Assembly: GCF_014266025.1 (NCBI RefSeq)
Contig: NZ_JACMYC010000017.1
Location: 1 to 64,000 of the forward strand
Source of the DNA: Nocardioides deserti
GTDB taxonomy: Bacteria > Actinomycetota > Actinomycetes > Propionibacteriales > Nocardioidaceae
Direction: 5' to 3'
DNA: 64,000 bases
Within the stretch, counting starts at the first letter, position 1. Every line of letters starts with the position of its first letter. Positions 24,592 to 33,171 of this stretch are shown here, piece after piece. The position numbers and the translations under genes are program-made. The notes under the pieces are model-generated. The model was given only the letters and a program-made list of their open reading frames with translations. It was not told the origin of the DNA and did not search any database.

Positions 24592-24996
24592 ATGAGCGAG
24601 ATGCAGAGCCAGGCGGCCACCGTCCGCCTCTGGCACACCCTGACCTTCCGCGACGCCTCAGCCATGACGACGTGGCTGCGCGCCGTCGGCTTCGTCGAGC
24701 ACGCGACGTACCGCGACGAGACCGACGACACCGTCGTCCTGCACGCCGAGTGGCTGTGGCCGGGCGGCGGGGGGATCATGTTCGGCTCGGCGCGCCCCGA
24801 AGCGGCGGTCGACAACGCCGGCACGTCCGCGGCGTACCTCGTCGCCGACGACCCCGACGCCGTGTTCGACGCCGCGGTCGCGGCCGGCGCGACGGTGCTG
24901 CGGCCGATGGTGGAGCAGCCCTACGGCGGGCGGGGCGGCAGCGTCGCCGACCCGGAGGGCAACCACTGGTCGATCGGCAGCTACCAGCCGGGCTGA
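24592..24996 (+). CDS. VOC-family (glyoxalase/bleomycin-resistance-like) protein
   Basis: This predicts a 134-aa vicinal-oxygen-chelate fold protein with two beta-alpha-beta-beta-beta modules. LWHTLTFRDASAMTTWLRAV begins module one, and VFDAAVAAGATVLRPMVEQP with GSVADPEGNHWSIGSYQPG ends module two; the last resembles YhbS/PhnB-like members. Metal ligands are not obvious beyond the C-terminal Glu. It is cotranscribed with the AraC regulator, suggesting an inducible detoxification or binding role, but the substrate is unknown. Confidence 0.85.
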   Translation: MSEMQSQAATVRLWHTLTFRDASAMTTWLRAVGFVEHATYRDETDDTVVLHAEWLWPGGGGIMFGSARPEAAVDNAGTSAAYLVADDPDAVFDAAVAAGATVLRPMVEQPYGGRGGSVADPEGNHWSIGSYQPG

Positions 24997-25071
24997 GCCG
25001 CGCCCCGGCCGTCGGTCGCCGCCCGCTAGCCTTGACCGGTCCCAGCGGCAGGCAGACGAGGAGTGGACGAC

Positions 25072-25455
25072 GTGGCGGTGCGGGCGATCCGGGGAGCGAC
25101 CCAGCTCGAGGAGGACTCCCGCGACCACATGCTCGAGCGGGTCGCGGAGATGGTCACCGACGTGATGGAGGCCAACGGCCTGGTCGTCGACGACTTCATC
25201 TCGGCGATCTTCACCGCGACCTCCGACCTGGTCTCGGAGTTCCCGGCGTACGCCGCCCGCCAGCTCGGCTTCGGCGAGGTGCCGCTGATCTGCGCGCGCG
25301 AGCTCGAGATCGAGCGGTCCATGCCGCGGGTGGTCCGGATGATGGCGCACGTCGAGACCGACCTGCCGCGCGCGGACATCACCCACGTCTACCTGCACGG
25401 CGCCGCCGCGCTGCGCCGTGACCTGACCCGCACCCGCGACGTCCCGGATGCCTGA
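25072..25455 (+). CDS. aroH: Chorismate mutase, AroH type
   Basis: This predicts a 127-aa monofunctional chorismate mutase. AVRAIRGATQLEEDSRDHM at the N terminus, SAIFTATSDLVSEFPAYAAR in the middle, and the MPRVVRMMAHVE segment are the family hallmarks. It converts chorismate to prephenate, the substrate of the overlapping tyrA, so the two form a tyrosine-branch pair. GTG 25072 was preferred to GTG 25063 because GAGGAG at 25058-25063 is then 8 nt upstream and the family normally begins there. A TAGCCT box at 25027-25032 is a likely -10. Confidence 0.93.
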   Translation: MAVRAIRGATQLEEDSRDHMLERVAEMVTDVMEANGLVVDDFISAIFTATSDLVSEFPAYAARQLGFGEVPLICARELEIERSMPRVVRMMAHVETDLPRADITHVYLHGAAALRRDLTRTRDVPDA

Positions 25456-26551
25456 GCGGGACCGGGCGCCGCAGCCGGGCCCGCCCGAGCTCACCGGCCC
25501 CGTCGAGGTCGTCGGTGCCGGGCTGCTCGGCACGTCGATCGGCCTGGCCTGCCGCCGCGCCGGCCTCGAGGTGCTGCTCACCGACACCTCCACCGAGAAC
25601 GTCCGCACCGCCTCCGGCCTCGGCGCCGGCCGCCCGCGCACCGACGCCGACCGGCCCGCGCTCGTCGTCGTCGCGGTTCCGCCGGACCACCTCGGCGCGG
25701 TCATCGAGGCCGCGCTCGACGCCACCGAGGGCACCGACGCGGTCGTCACCGACGTCGGCAGCGTCAAGGGCGTCCCGCTCGCGGCGGTCGCCGACCACCC
25801 CGGTGTCGCGCGGTACGTCGGCAGCCACCCGATGGCGGGCAGCGAGCGGTCCGGGCCGCTCGCCGGCTCCGCCGCGCTCTTCGACGGCCGACCCTGGGCG
25901 ATCACGCCGCACGCCGGCTCCGACCCGGCGGCCGTCGAGACGGTCGAGGCGCTGGTCCGGCTCGCCGGCGGCGTACCCGTCTGGTTGACGCCGGCCGAGC
26001 ACGACCGCGCCGTGGCGCGCACCTCGCACCTGCCGCACCTGCTCTCCGCACTGGTCGCCGGCCGCTTGGCGGACGGCCCGGAGAACCACCTCGCGCTGTC
26101 CGGCCAGGGCGTCCGCGACGTCACCCGGGTGGCGGCGGGCGACCCGCGGCTCTACGGGCAGATCGTCAGCGCCAACGCCGACGCGGTGGTCGCGCTGCTC
26201 GACGAGGTCCGCGCCGAGCTCGACCGGGTCCGCGAGGCCGTCGGTCGCGGCGATCGAACCGCGCTGGAGGAGGTCCTCGAGCACGGCGTCGCCGGCACCC
26301 GCGCCATCCCCGCCAAGCACGGCGGGCCCGCCCGGCCGATGGCCTCGGTCTGGGTCTCGGTGCCCGACCACCCGGGCGAGCTGGCCCGGCTGCTGGCCGA
26401 CGCGGTCGCCAGCGAGGTCAACATCGAGGACATCCGCATCGACCACGACCCGGGCCGCCCGACCGGTCTGGTCGAGCTCCTCGTCGAGGAGGCGCGTGCC
26501 GCCCACCTGCTGAACTCGTTGGAATCACGGGGCTGGACCACGCACCGGTAG
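25448..26551 (+). CDS. tyrA: Prephenate dehydrogenase
   Basis: This predicts a 367-aa NAD-dependent enzyme making 4-hydroxyphenylpyruvate for tyrosine. The Rossmann motif is VVGAGLLGTSIGLACRRAGL near residue 20, followed by VVTDVGSVKGVPL and the substrate-binding GSHPMAGSERSG. A C-terminal ACT-like domain (SVWVSVPDHPGELARLLADA, from about residue 300) suggests feedback control by an amino acid, probably tyrosine. It overlaps aroH by 8 nt and is followed by cmk. Confidence 0.93.
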   Translation: MPERDRAPQPGPPELTGPVEVVGAGLLGTSIGLACRRAGLEVLLTDTSTENVRTASGLGAGRPRTDADRPALVVVAVPPDHLGAVIEAALDATEGTDAVVTDVGSVKGVPLAAVADHPGVARYVGSHPMAGSERSGPLAGSAALFDGRPWAITPHAGSDPAAVETVEALVRLAGGVPVWLTPAEHDRAVARTSHLPHLLSALVAGRLADGPENHLALSGQGVRDVTRVAAGDPRLYGQIVSANADAVVALLDEVRAELDRVREAVGRGDRTALEEVLEHGVAGTRAIPAKHGGPARPMASVWVSVPDHPGELARLLADAVASEVNIEDIRIDHDPGRPTGLVELLVEEARAAHLLNSLESRGWTTHR

Positions 26552-26554
26552 GCT
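26549..26554 (+). promoter_or_regulatory. -10 box TAGGCT of cmk (leaderless)
   Basis: TAGGCT overlaps the tyrA stop and lies 8 nt before GTG 26563, which lacks a Shine-Dalgarno. Confidence 0.45.
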
Positions 26555-26562
26555 GCGCGTCC

Positions 26563-27270
26563 GTGACCAGCACCGCCGCGGACCGTCCCGACCTGTTCCC
26601 CGACCGGCTCGTCGTCGCTGTCGACGGCACCTCCGGCTCCGGGAAGTCGAGCACCTGCCGCGGCGTGGCGAGCCGGCTCGGGCTGCGCTACCTCGACACG
26701 GGCGCGATGTTCCGCGCGATGACCTGGTGGATGCTCGCGCAGGGGGTCGACGTCCACGACGCCGCGGCGGTCGCCGCGCGCTGCGAGGAGCCGGTCATCG
26801 AGTCCGGCACCGACCCGACCGGCCCGACCATCACCGTCGACGGCACCGACGTCGCAGCCGCGATCCGCACCGACGAGGTCACCGGCTCGGTCTCCCCGGT
26901 CAGCACCGTCCCCGAGGTCCGCGCCCGCCTGCTCGCGCTCCAGCGCGCCATCATCGGCGCGGACGTGGAGCCCGCCGGGATCGTCGTCGAGGGCCGCGAC
27001 ATCGGCTCGGTCGTCGTCCCCGACGCACCGGTCAAGCTCTACCTCACCGCCGACGCCGCCGCCCGCGCCTCGCGCCGCGCGGCCGAGCAGGGCGCCGTCG
27101 ACGTCGCGGCCACCGAGCAGCTCCTGCTCTCGCGCGACCAGATCGACTCCGGGCGCGCCACCGCGCCGCTGGTCATGGCCGACGGCGCCGTCCACGTCGA
27201 CACCACCGGCTACACCCTCGACGAGGTGATCGAGCTGGTGGTCGGCATGGTCGACCGGGTGGGGACGTGA
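26563..27270 (+). CDS. cmk: Cytidylate kinase
   Basis: This predicts a 235-aa kinase phosphorylating CMP and dCMP. The P-loop is VAVDGTSGSGKSSTCRGVA at about residues 18-36. GLRYLDTGAMFRAMTWWML binds the nucleotide monophosphate, and VEGRDIGSVVVPDAPVKLYL is the family signature. The LID region ending with QIDSGRATAPL is intact. It overlaps the acyltransferase gene by 4 nt (GTGA). The order cmk-acyltransferase-der is common in actinobacteria. Confidence 0.95.
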   Translation: MTSTAADRPDLFPDRLVVAVDGTSGSGKSSTCRGVASRLGLRYLDTGAMFRAMTWWMLAQGVDVHDAAAVAARCEEPVIESGTDPTGPTITVDGTDVAAAIRTDEVTGSVSPVSTVPEVRARLLALQRAIIGADVEPAGIVVEGRDIGSVVVPDAPVKLYLTADAAARASRRAAEQGAVDVAATEQLLLSRDQIDSGRATAPLVMADGAVHVDTTGYTLDEVIELVVGMVDRVGT

Positions 27271-28034
27271 CCCGGCCGGACCCGGCCGTCCACTCCGAGC
27301 GGCCGCGCAGCGACGGGGTCCTGCACCCGTCGCGCTGGCTGCTGCACTCCGCCCGTCCGCTGGCCCGCTGGCTGGTCCGGCGCCGCCACGGCGTCGACGT
27401 GCTCGGCGCGCGTGTCGTCCCTGAGCAGGGACCTGTGATCTTCGCCGCCAACCACATCGGCGTCGCTGACGGTCCGCTGCTCGCCGCGTTCGCCCCGCGA
27501 CCGGTGCACGCGCTGACCAAGGTCGAGATGTTCGAGGGGGCGATGGGGCGCTTCCTGCTCGCCTCCGGGCAGGTGCCCCTCGACCGCTTCCACCCCGACC
27601 CGTACGCCGTCAAGGTCTGTCTGCGCGTGCTGCGCGAGGCGGGCGCCATCGGCATCTTCCCCGAGGGGCGCCGCGGCGACGGCGAGCTGGGCCGCTTCCA
27701 CCGGGGCGCGGCGTACCTCGCCCTCGTGTCGGGAGCGCCGGTCGTGCCCGTCACGTTCTTCGGCACCCGCGCGCCCGGCGCCCACATGGAGGAGCTGCCG
27801 CCGCGCGGAGCACCGATCGCGATCTGCTTCGGGGAGCCCTGGGCCGTCGCGGCCGTACCGTGGCCCCGTCGCCGGGAACAGGTCGAGCAGGCCTCGTTGT
27901 TCCTACGTGAGCACATGCTGGTCCAGCTGGACCACGCACGCAGGTCGACCGGGCTGGAGCTGCCGGGTCCGTTGCCAGCCACCGATGTCGAACCCGACCC
28001 CGCCACCGGGGTCACCGAGCAAGGAGCACCATGA
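27267..28034 (+). CDS. 1-acyl-sn-glycerol-3-phosphate acyltransferase-like
   Basis: This predicts a 255-aa PlsC-family acyltransferase. The catalytic HX4D box appears as ANHIGVADGPLLAAF, FPEGRRGDGELGRFHRGAAY is the substrate-binding motif, and VVPVTFFGT is block IV. It probably transfers acyl chains to lysophosphatidate at the inner membrane face. The N terminus has no strong transmembrane helix, so attachment is peripheral. It overlaps both cmk and der by 4 nt, so all three are translationally coupled. The acceptor could differ from the classical one. Confidence 0.87.
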   Translation: MTRPDPAVHSERPRSDGVLHPSRWLLHSARPLARWLVRRRHGVDVLGARVVPEQGPVIFAANHIGVADGPLLAAFAPRPVHALTKVEMFEGAMGRFLLASGQVPLDRFHPDPYAVKVCLRVLREAGAIGIFPEGRRGDGELGRFHRGAAYLALVSGAPVVPVTFFGTRAPGAHMEELPPRGAPIAICFGEPWAVAAVPWPRRREQVEQASLFLREHMLVQLDHARRSTGLELPGPLPATDVEPDPATGVTEQGAP

Positions 28035-29365
28035 GCGAGGTCCTCGGACCCGTCCCCGTCCTGGCCGTCGTCGGCCGACCCAACGTCGGCAAGTCGACGC
28101 TGGTCAACCGCATCATCGGGCGCCGCGAGGCGGTCGTCGAGGACATCCCGGGCGTCACGCGCGACCGGGTGTCGTACGACGCCACGTGGGCCGGTCGCGC
28201 GTTCACCGTCGTCGACACCGGCGGTTGGGATCCCGACGCGCGCGGTCTCGCGCAGGCGATCGCCGCGCAGGCCGAGGTCGCGGTGAGCCTGGCCGACGCC
28301 GTGCTCTTCGTGGTCGACGCCACGGTCGGGATCACCGACGCCGACGAGGCCGTCGTGCGGATCCTCCGCAAGTCCGGGCGCCCCGTCGTGCTCGCCGCCA
28401 ACAAGGTCGACGACGCGCGCACCGAGGCCGAGGCCCACGGGCTGTGGAACCTCGGGCTCGGCGAGCCGTTCCCCGTCTCCGCCCTCCACGGTCGCGGCTC
28501 CGGCGAGATGCTCGACGCGATCCTCGCCGCGCTGCCCGAGCCGCCCCCCGAGACGATCGGCGAGGAGGTCGGCGGTCCTCGTCGCATCGCCATCGTCGGC
28601 AAGCCCAACGTCGGGAAGTCCTCGCTGCTCAACAAGCTCGCGGGGGAGGACCGGGTCGTCGTCGACAACGTCGCCGGCACCACCGTCGACCCCGTCGACG
28701 AGCTGGTCGAGCTGGGCGGGCGCCAGTGGCGCTTCATCGACACCGCCGGCATCCGCAAGCGGGTCAAGGAGGCGTCGGGCCACGAGTACTACGCCTCGCT
28801 GCGCACCAGCACCGCCATCGACCGCGCCGAGCTCGCCGTGCTCGTCCTCGACGGCTCGCAGTCGATCTCCGAGCAGGACGTCCGCATCCTCCAGACCGTC
28901 CGCGAGGCCGGCCGCGCGCTGGTCATCGCGTTCAACAAGTGGGACCTCGTCGACGAGGAGCGCCGCTACTACCTCGACCGCGAGATCGAGCGCGAGCTCG
29001 TGCAGGTCCAGTGGGCGCCGCGGATCAACATCACCGCCCGCACGGGCTGGCACGTCGACCGGATCGTGCCGGCGCTGGACAAGGCGCTCGAGGGCTGGGA
29101 GACGCGCATCGGCACCGGCGCGCTGAACACCTTCCTCGGTCGCCTCGTCGCCGAGCACCCGCACCCGGTCCGCAGCGGCAAGCAGCCGAAGATCCTCTTC
29201 GGCACCCAGGCCACGACCGCCCCGCCGACGTTCATCCTGTTCACCAGCGGCAAGCTGGACGCGTCCTACGAGCGGTACGTCGAGCGCCGGCTGCGCGAGG
29301 AGTTCGGCTTCGTCGGCACCCCGATCGTGCTCCAGCAGCGGCCGCGGGAGAAGCGCAAGCGCTGA
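28031..29365 (+). CDS. der: Ribosome-assembly GTPase Der (EngA)
   Basis: This predicts a 444-aa double GTPase acting in 50S subunit maturation. The first G domain has VVGRPNVGKSTLVNRIIG near residue 12, DTGGW and NKVD. The second has IVGKPNVGKSSLLNKLAG near residue 192, DTAGI and NKWD. A C-terminal KH-like domain follows (HPHPVRSGKQPKILFGTQAT). All GTP-binding motifs are intact, and the Arg/Lys ending REKRKR is typical. It is the last gene of the cmk operon and is followed by a hairpin. Confidence 0.97.
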   Translation: MSEVLGPVPVLAVVGRPNVGKSTLVNRIIGRREAVVEDIPGVTRDRVSYDATWAGRAFTVVDTGGWDPDARGLAQAIAAQAEVAVSLADAVLFVVDATVGITDADEAVVRILRKSGRPVVLAANKVDDARTEAEAHGLWNLGLGEPFPVSALHGRGSGEMLDAILAALPEPPPETIGEEVGGPRRIAIVGKPNVGKSSLLNKLAGEDRVVVDNVAGTTVDPVDELVELGGRQWRFIDTAGIRKRVKEASGHEYYASLRTSTAIDRAELAVLVLDGSQSISEQDVRILQTVREAGRALVIAFNKWDLVDEERRYYLDREIERELVQVQWAPRINITARTGWHVDRIVPALDKALEGWETRIGTGALNTFLGRLVAEHPHPVRSGKQPKILFGTQATTAPPTFILFTSGKLDASYERYVERRLREEFGFVGTPIVLQQRPREKRKR

Positions 29366-29407
29366 CCCTCGGTGCTGCTCGCCGTCCTTCGTGACGGTCG
29401 GCGGGCG

Positions 29408-29455
29408 GGTCGTGTGCCCTCCGACGCGAGCTGCCGCGTCCGCAGGCACACGACC
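29408..29455 (+). terminator. Hairpin after der
   Basis: The outer stem pairs 29408-29418 with 29445-29455 (11 bp), and an inner stem pairs 29423-29428 with 29435-29440 (6 bp). It lacks a T tract, as is common for GC-rich actinobacterial terminators. It lies 43 nt after the der stop. Confidence 0.55.
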
Positions 29456-29485
29456 CCGGATTCCGGTCCCGGGACGAGGCTGCGG

Positions 29486-29491
29486 TAGTGT
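29486..29491 (+). promoter_or_regulatory. Possible -10 of tRNA-Pro promoter
   Basis: TAGTGT lies 25 nt ahead of the mature tRNA 5' end. That allows a short 5' leader for RNase P processing. No convincing -35 is visible. Confidence 0.35.
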
Positions 29492-29515
29492 TCACGCGCC
29501 CGCTCAGGCGGGTCT

Positions 29516-29589
<74 letters not shown>

Positions 29590-29596
29590 CCGAGAG

Positions 29597-29633
29597 AGGG
29601 CCTCTCACCTGCGGAGACGCGGTGGGAGGCCCT
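29597..29633 (+). terminator. Terminator of tRNA-Pro
   Basis: Positions 29597-29609 pair with 29621-29633 (13 bp with one G-U-type wobble) around an 11-nt loop, followed by a short T pair. It lies 8 nt after the tRNA and also faces the convergent gene ending at 29687. Confidence 0.7.
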
Positions 29634-29686
29634 TCGCCGTCCCTGGCCCGGGTGGTCGGTGCGGTCCATCTGCGGCCCGCTGCGGC

Positions 29687-30592
29687 TCAGACGAACGAGT
29701 TCCACGCCGCCAGCTCGGCCGGCGAGGTGAGCTCGTAGCCAGGAACGGTGGGGTACTCGAAGAGCGCGACGTACGCCGCGTCACCCTCGGCCAGCATCAA
29801 CCCGCAGGCGAGCAGCCACTGGGCGCGGGCCTCCCCGTCGGTGTCGGTCTCGATGCGCGGGGCGCCGAACTCGGGGACGCACCAGCCGCGGTAGCCGTCG
29901 TGCCGCTCCACGAACGCACGAGCCGTCTCCTTCTCGCCCTGGAAGTCGGGGTAGGGGAGCCGTTCGGGATGGGCGCCGTCGAGGTCGAGACCCAAGAGGT
30001 CGGCACGGATCCCGGCCCACGGCTCGATGTCGCCGCGGGTGACCGGGTTGCCCGGGTCGGCCTCCCAGCCGCTGAGCGTGCTGGCGACCAGCAGGTCGGG
30101 CCGCACCTGCTTGACGACGTCGTGGAACCGATTCTTCAGCGCGACCGCCTGCCCGGTCGACAGCAGGCCCTCGCGCACCTTCGTGTCGGGCTCGTGCCAG
30201 ACCTCGACCACGTCGCCCGGGACCAGGTCGGCGGTCAGCGTGGCGACCCGGTCGGGCGTGACCAGGTCGGGTGACCGCGGCTTCCAGCTGGCGTGGACGA
30301 GCGAGGCGGCCGGGTCCCGGGGCGCCGGGGTCGCGAACCCGGGGAAGAACTGGCGCACGCACGCCCCCTCGCCCCACTTCACGACCACGCTGCGCTGGGC
30401 CGCGAGCGACGTGCCGCCCTCGGCGGGGCAGGCGCCGTAGGCCGGTCGCCGCCCACCCAGCGTGCCCACCCGGCGCCCCTCCGGGCGCCGGTCGAGCCCG
30501 TCGACCGCACCGGCGCCGACGGTCGCAGCCACCGCCACCCCGGCCAGCCCGATGGCGAGCGCGCCACGACGGCTGGTCCTGGTCTCGAGCAC
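29687..30592 (-). CDS. Secreted glycoside hydrolase-like protein
   Basis: This predicts a 301-aa exported protein. The N terminus has a twin-arginine-like signal, TSRRGALAIGLAGVAVAATV. The body resembles a TIM-barrel glycosidase of clan A: WHEPD at 132-136 supplies a candidate acid/base Glu134, and WCVPEFGAPR carries a candidate nucleophile Glu241 at the expected distance. I cannot name the GH family or substrate. GTG 30592 has GGAGG 8 nt upstream and a TAGGTT -10 at 30629-30634. It is divergent from another secreted protein, suggesting a shared extracellular polysaccharide theme. Confidence 0.7.
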   Translation of the reverse strand: MLETRTSRRGALAIGLAGVAVAATVGAGAVDGLDRRPEGRRVGTLGGRRPAYGACPAEGGTSLAAQRSVVVKWGEGACVRQFFPGFATPAPRDPAASLVHASWKPRSPDLVTPDRVATLTADLVPGDVVEVWHEPDTKVREGLLSTGQAVALKNRFHDVVKQVRPDLLVASTLSGWEADPGNPVTRGDIEPWAGIRADLLGLDLDGAHPERLPYPDFQGEKETARAFVERHDGYRGWCVPEFGAPRIETDTDGEARAQWLLACGLMLAEGDAAYVALFEYPTVPGYELTSPAELAAWNSFV

Positions 30593-30628
30593 GTCGTGGT
30601 CCTCCGGGAAGTCGGCCGTCGCCCCGTC

Positions 30629-30634
30629 AACCTA
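30629..30634 (-). promoter_or_regulatory. -10 box of the secreted glycosidase-like gene
   Basis: On the minus strand this reads TAGGTT, 36 nt from the GTG at 30592. It leaves a short leader that contains the GGAGG ribosome binding site. Confidence 0.45.
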
Positions 30635-30787
30635 GGCAGGGGACCGGGCCGCCGCATCCCGCATTTGGGGCACGTGCGGGCGTGCTCCGGCGGCGGGTCC
30701 GGACGGGTTGACCCACTCGGGGGAGGCCCACCAACCGTTCGTACGACGGGTGCGGGATCCGGCCGCCACGGGCCGCACACTCGCTCG

Positions 30788-32410
30788 GTGACCGCTCCCT
30801 GGACCCGTGCTCGACGCGGCCTCGCCGCCCTCGCGGCCGGCCTCCTGCTGCCCACCACCGCTGCTGCCACGGCCGCCACCGGTCAGCCCGCCGAGCCCGC
30901 CCAGCCCGGCCAGCACGCCGCGGCCCGTCCGAGCACCGTCGTGTCCACGGCGCCGATGGCCCGGGCGGCGTCGCTGACGGTCTCGCCGCCGATCTACGTG
31001 GCCGGCCAGGCGGTCCGCTTCCGCGGCAACGTCGGCCGGCCGGGGCGCCGCACGGTCCACCTGCAGTCGCACATGAACCGTCCGGGCGACCGGTGGCTCG
31101 ACGTGCCGGACTCGGCGTTCCGAACGTCGGCCGAGGGGACCTTCGACTTCACGTTCACGGCGCCGTCGATGTTCGGCATCAGCTACCGCGTCGCCGGGGG
31201 AGGGACGGTCACCCGGGGCCGGCTGTTCAACGCGCGCCCGCAGGAGATCACGCTGGCCCTCCAGGGCGCCGACGCCGCCTCGCCGTTCCACGCAGTCGCT
31301 CCGCTGCTGCCGTTCACGGTCGTCGCCGACACGACCCCGGCGGTCCGCTCCGCGCTCGGCACCCCGCCGCCGATCCCCGGCCGGACGGTCCTGCTCCAGG
31401 AGCGGACCGACGGCGACCGCTGGCGCACCATCGACCGCGGCGCCACCGACAGCGCCGGACACGCGACGTTCCGCGTGCCGGCGCCGGTGCTCGGGCACCG
31501 CGTGCTGCGCGCCCGCCAGGAGCGCTGGACGCGGGGCGGCAGCAGGATCGGCTGGTACGCCTCGTTCCCGGCGTACTTCTCCGTCCTCGGCCTCGGCAAG
31601 AAGCAGGCGCCCACCCCGGCATCGGCCGGCGCAGCAGCGCCGCGACCGGTGGCGACGCAGCGGAGTGCGGTCCGACCGACCGCCGGCGAGCGCTACCGCT
31701 GGGGCTCGACGCTCTTCGACTTCGCCTGGGAGCGCGGCCAGGACCTCACCTCGCCGCCGTCCAAGGGCACCCGCCCCCGCGGGACCTGGCTGGACACCTC
31801 CGACGGCACCGGTCGCGCGACTCCGTTCAACGGCGGCCTCGTCCTGCAGAGCAAGCTGCGCCACACCGGCGACGGCGACCGCGGCACGACCGCGGCGACC
31901 ATGCGGGGCAACGCCCGGGCGACGGGCCGGTGGGAGTTCCGCCTCCAGGGTCACGCGTGGGAGACCGGCCCGCGGCCGTACCGCTTCCGCCTCGACCTGG
32001 TCCCCGTCGGCACCCGCGCGACCGCCTGCCCGGCCGACGCGGTGGTCGTCGCCGACGTCGTCATGGGGCAGCCGGGCGTCGGCATCGGTGTCCGCTCGCA
32101 GTCCGCGAAGGCCGTATGGCAGCGCAACCTCGGCGGCGTCCGGCTGGCCGAGACCCCGTTCAACATGGCGGTCGAGGTCGGTCCGAAGCACACGACGTGG
32201 TCCGTCGACGGCAAGCCGGTCGGCACCGTGAAGGGCCGGACAGCCCACCTCGGCAGGGCGCTGGTCCCGCGCCTCAGCCTGGTCGGCTCCGACCGCGAGA
32301 TGAACGGAGCCCAGGTCGACTCCGACTGGCAGCGCGGGTGGTCGCTGGCGCGCGGCAAGCAGGTGAAGTCCGGTCCGGCGCTCACCCGTCGGGCGTACGC
32401 CGGCTGCTGA
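30788..32410 (+). CDS. Secreted protein with C-terminal concanavalin-like (GH16-type) domain
   Basis: This predicts a 540-aa exported protein. The signal peptide RRGLAALAAGLLLPTTAAATA is at about residues 8-28. Two beta-sandwich segments of Ig/FN3 type follow (LTVSPPIYVAGQAVRFRGNV and a second repeat near residue 150 ending with YFSVLGLGKK). The C-terminal ~220 residues look like a laminarinase/LamG sandwich (STLFDFAWERGQDL, GRWEFRLQGHAWETG, TTWSVDGKPVGTV), but I do not see the GH16 ExDxxE catalytic motif, so it is probably a binding module. GTG 30788 was chosen because it begins the signal peptide. It is divergent from the glycosidase-like gene. Confidence 0.65.
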   Translation: MTAPWTRARRGLAALAAGLLLPTTAAATAATGQPAEPAQPGQHAAARPSTVVSTAPMARAASLTVSPPIYVAGQAVRFRGNVGRPGRRTVHLQSHMNRPGDRWLDVPDSAFRTSAEGTFDFTFTAPSMFGISYRVAGGGTVTRGRLFNARPQEITLALQGADAASPFHAVAPLLPFTVVADTTPAVRSALGTPPPIPGRTVLLQERTDGDRWRTIDRGATDSAGHATFRVPAPVLGHRVLRARQERWTRGGSRIGWYASFPAYFSVLGLGKKQAPTPASAGAAAPRPVATQRSAVRPTAGERYRWGSTLFDFAWERGQDLTSPPSKGTRPRGTWLDTSDGTGRATPFNGGLVLQSKLRHTGDGDRGTTAATMRGNARATGRWEFRLQGHAWETGPRPYRFRLDLVPVGTRATACPADAVVVADVVMGQPGVGIGVRSQSAKAVWQRNLGGVRLAETPFNMAVEVGPKHTTWSVDGKPVGTVKGRTAHLGRALVPRLSLVGSDREMNGAQVDSDWQRGWSLARGKQVKSGPALTRRAYAGC

Positions 32411-32429
32411 CCCGCCCGGGTCGGGTCAG
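32407..32429. terminator. Bidirectional hairpin spanning two stop codons
   Basis: Positions 32407-32414 pair with 32422-32429 (8 bp, 7-nt loop). The stem contains the stop codon of the upstream secreted-protein gene in one arm and that of the convergent DUF1330 gene in the other. Confidence 0.5.
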
Positions 32430-32713
32430 GCGCCCGGGACGATCCGCAGGTCGCGCACGGCGCCGCCGTCGAGGGCGGCGAGCGCCTCCTGGTAGGCCGC
32501 GGAGTCGTGCGCGGCGATCGCGGCCTCGACCGACGGGAACTCGATGAGCACCGTGCGGGTCTCCTGGCCGGCCTCGTAGACCTGCTCGGGCAGGCCGCGC
32601 GCGAGGAACCTGCCGCCCGCGCCGATGAGCGCCGGGCCGGCGAGCACGGCGTACGCCTCGAGCTTCGCGGTGTCGGTGACCTCGACGTACGTGCTGATCC
32701 AGTAGGCCGTCAT
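32426..32713 (-). CDS. DUF1330 domain protein
   Basis: This predicts a 95-aa ferredoxin-like alpha/beta barrel protein. AYWISTYVEVTDTAKLEAYA at the start, GGRFLARGLPEQVYE in the middle and TVLIEFPSVEAAIAAHDSAAYQ near residue 55 are the standard DUF1330 pattern. No function is established; members dimerise like EthD or antibiotic-monooxygenase folds. It stands alone, facing the secreted-protein gene, and is divergent from the ankyrin-repeat gene. Confidence 0.9.
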   Translation of the reverse strand: MTAYWISTYVEVTDTAKLEAYAVLAGPALIGAGGRFLARGLPEQVYEAGQETRTVLIEFPSVEAAIAAHDSAAYQEALAALDGGAVRDLRIVPGA

Positions 32714-32763
32714 GGCCGCGATCGTGCCACGCGTCCCGGGCCCGGCGACCGATGGCCCGTCGT

Positions 32764-32769
32764 TACGGT
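32764..32769 (+). promoter_or_regulatory. -10 box TACGGT of ankyrin gene
   Basis: TACGGT lies 6 nt before ATG 32776, consistent with leaderless expression of this three-gene operon. Confidence 0.45.
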
Positions 32770-32775
32770 GGCCCC

Positions 32776-33171
32776 ATGACCGACGCGCTCACCGACGAGG
32801 AGCTGGCGTTCCTGCAGTCGATGTTCGACCTGGCCCGGGAAGGTGACCCGGTGCTGCTCGACCACGTCGACGCGGGGCTCCCGGTGGACCTCACCAACAG
32901 CGCGGGCGACACGCTCCTGGTCCTCGCCGCCTACCACGCCCACGCCGACCTCGTCGCCGGGCTGCTCGAGCGCGGGGCCGACCACGCCCGCGTCAACGAC
33001 CGCGGCCAGACGGCGCTCGGGGCGGCGGTCTTCCGCAAGCAGACCGACACCGTGGTGCGGCTGCTCGACGCGGGCGCCGACCCCGCCCTCGGCCGGCAGT
33101 CCGGCCTCGCGGTGGCCGAGGTCTTCGAGCTCCCCGAGATGACCGCCCTGCTCCGGGAGCGACGCGCGTGA
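32776..33171 (+). CDS. Ankyrin-repeat protein
   Basis: This predicts a 131-aa protein with about three ankyrin repeats: NSAGDTLLVLAAYHAHADLV, NDRGQTALGAAVFRKQTDTV, and a degenerate third containing SGLAVAEVF. Repeat spacing is 33 residues. It has no signal peptide and probably mediates protein binding in the cytoplasm. ATG 32776 follows a TACGGT box by 6 nt. The stop overlaps the next start by 4 nt, so it heads an operon with the YnfA-like and methyltransferase-like genes. Confidence 0.88.
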   Translation: MTDALTDEELAFLQSMFDLAREGDPVLLDHVDAGLPVDLTNSAGDTLLVLAAYHAHADLVAGLLERGADHARVNDRGQTALGAAVFRKQTDTVVRLLDAGADPALGRQSGLAVAEVFELPEMTALLRERRA

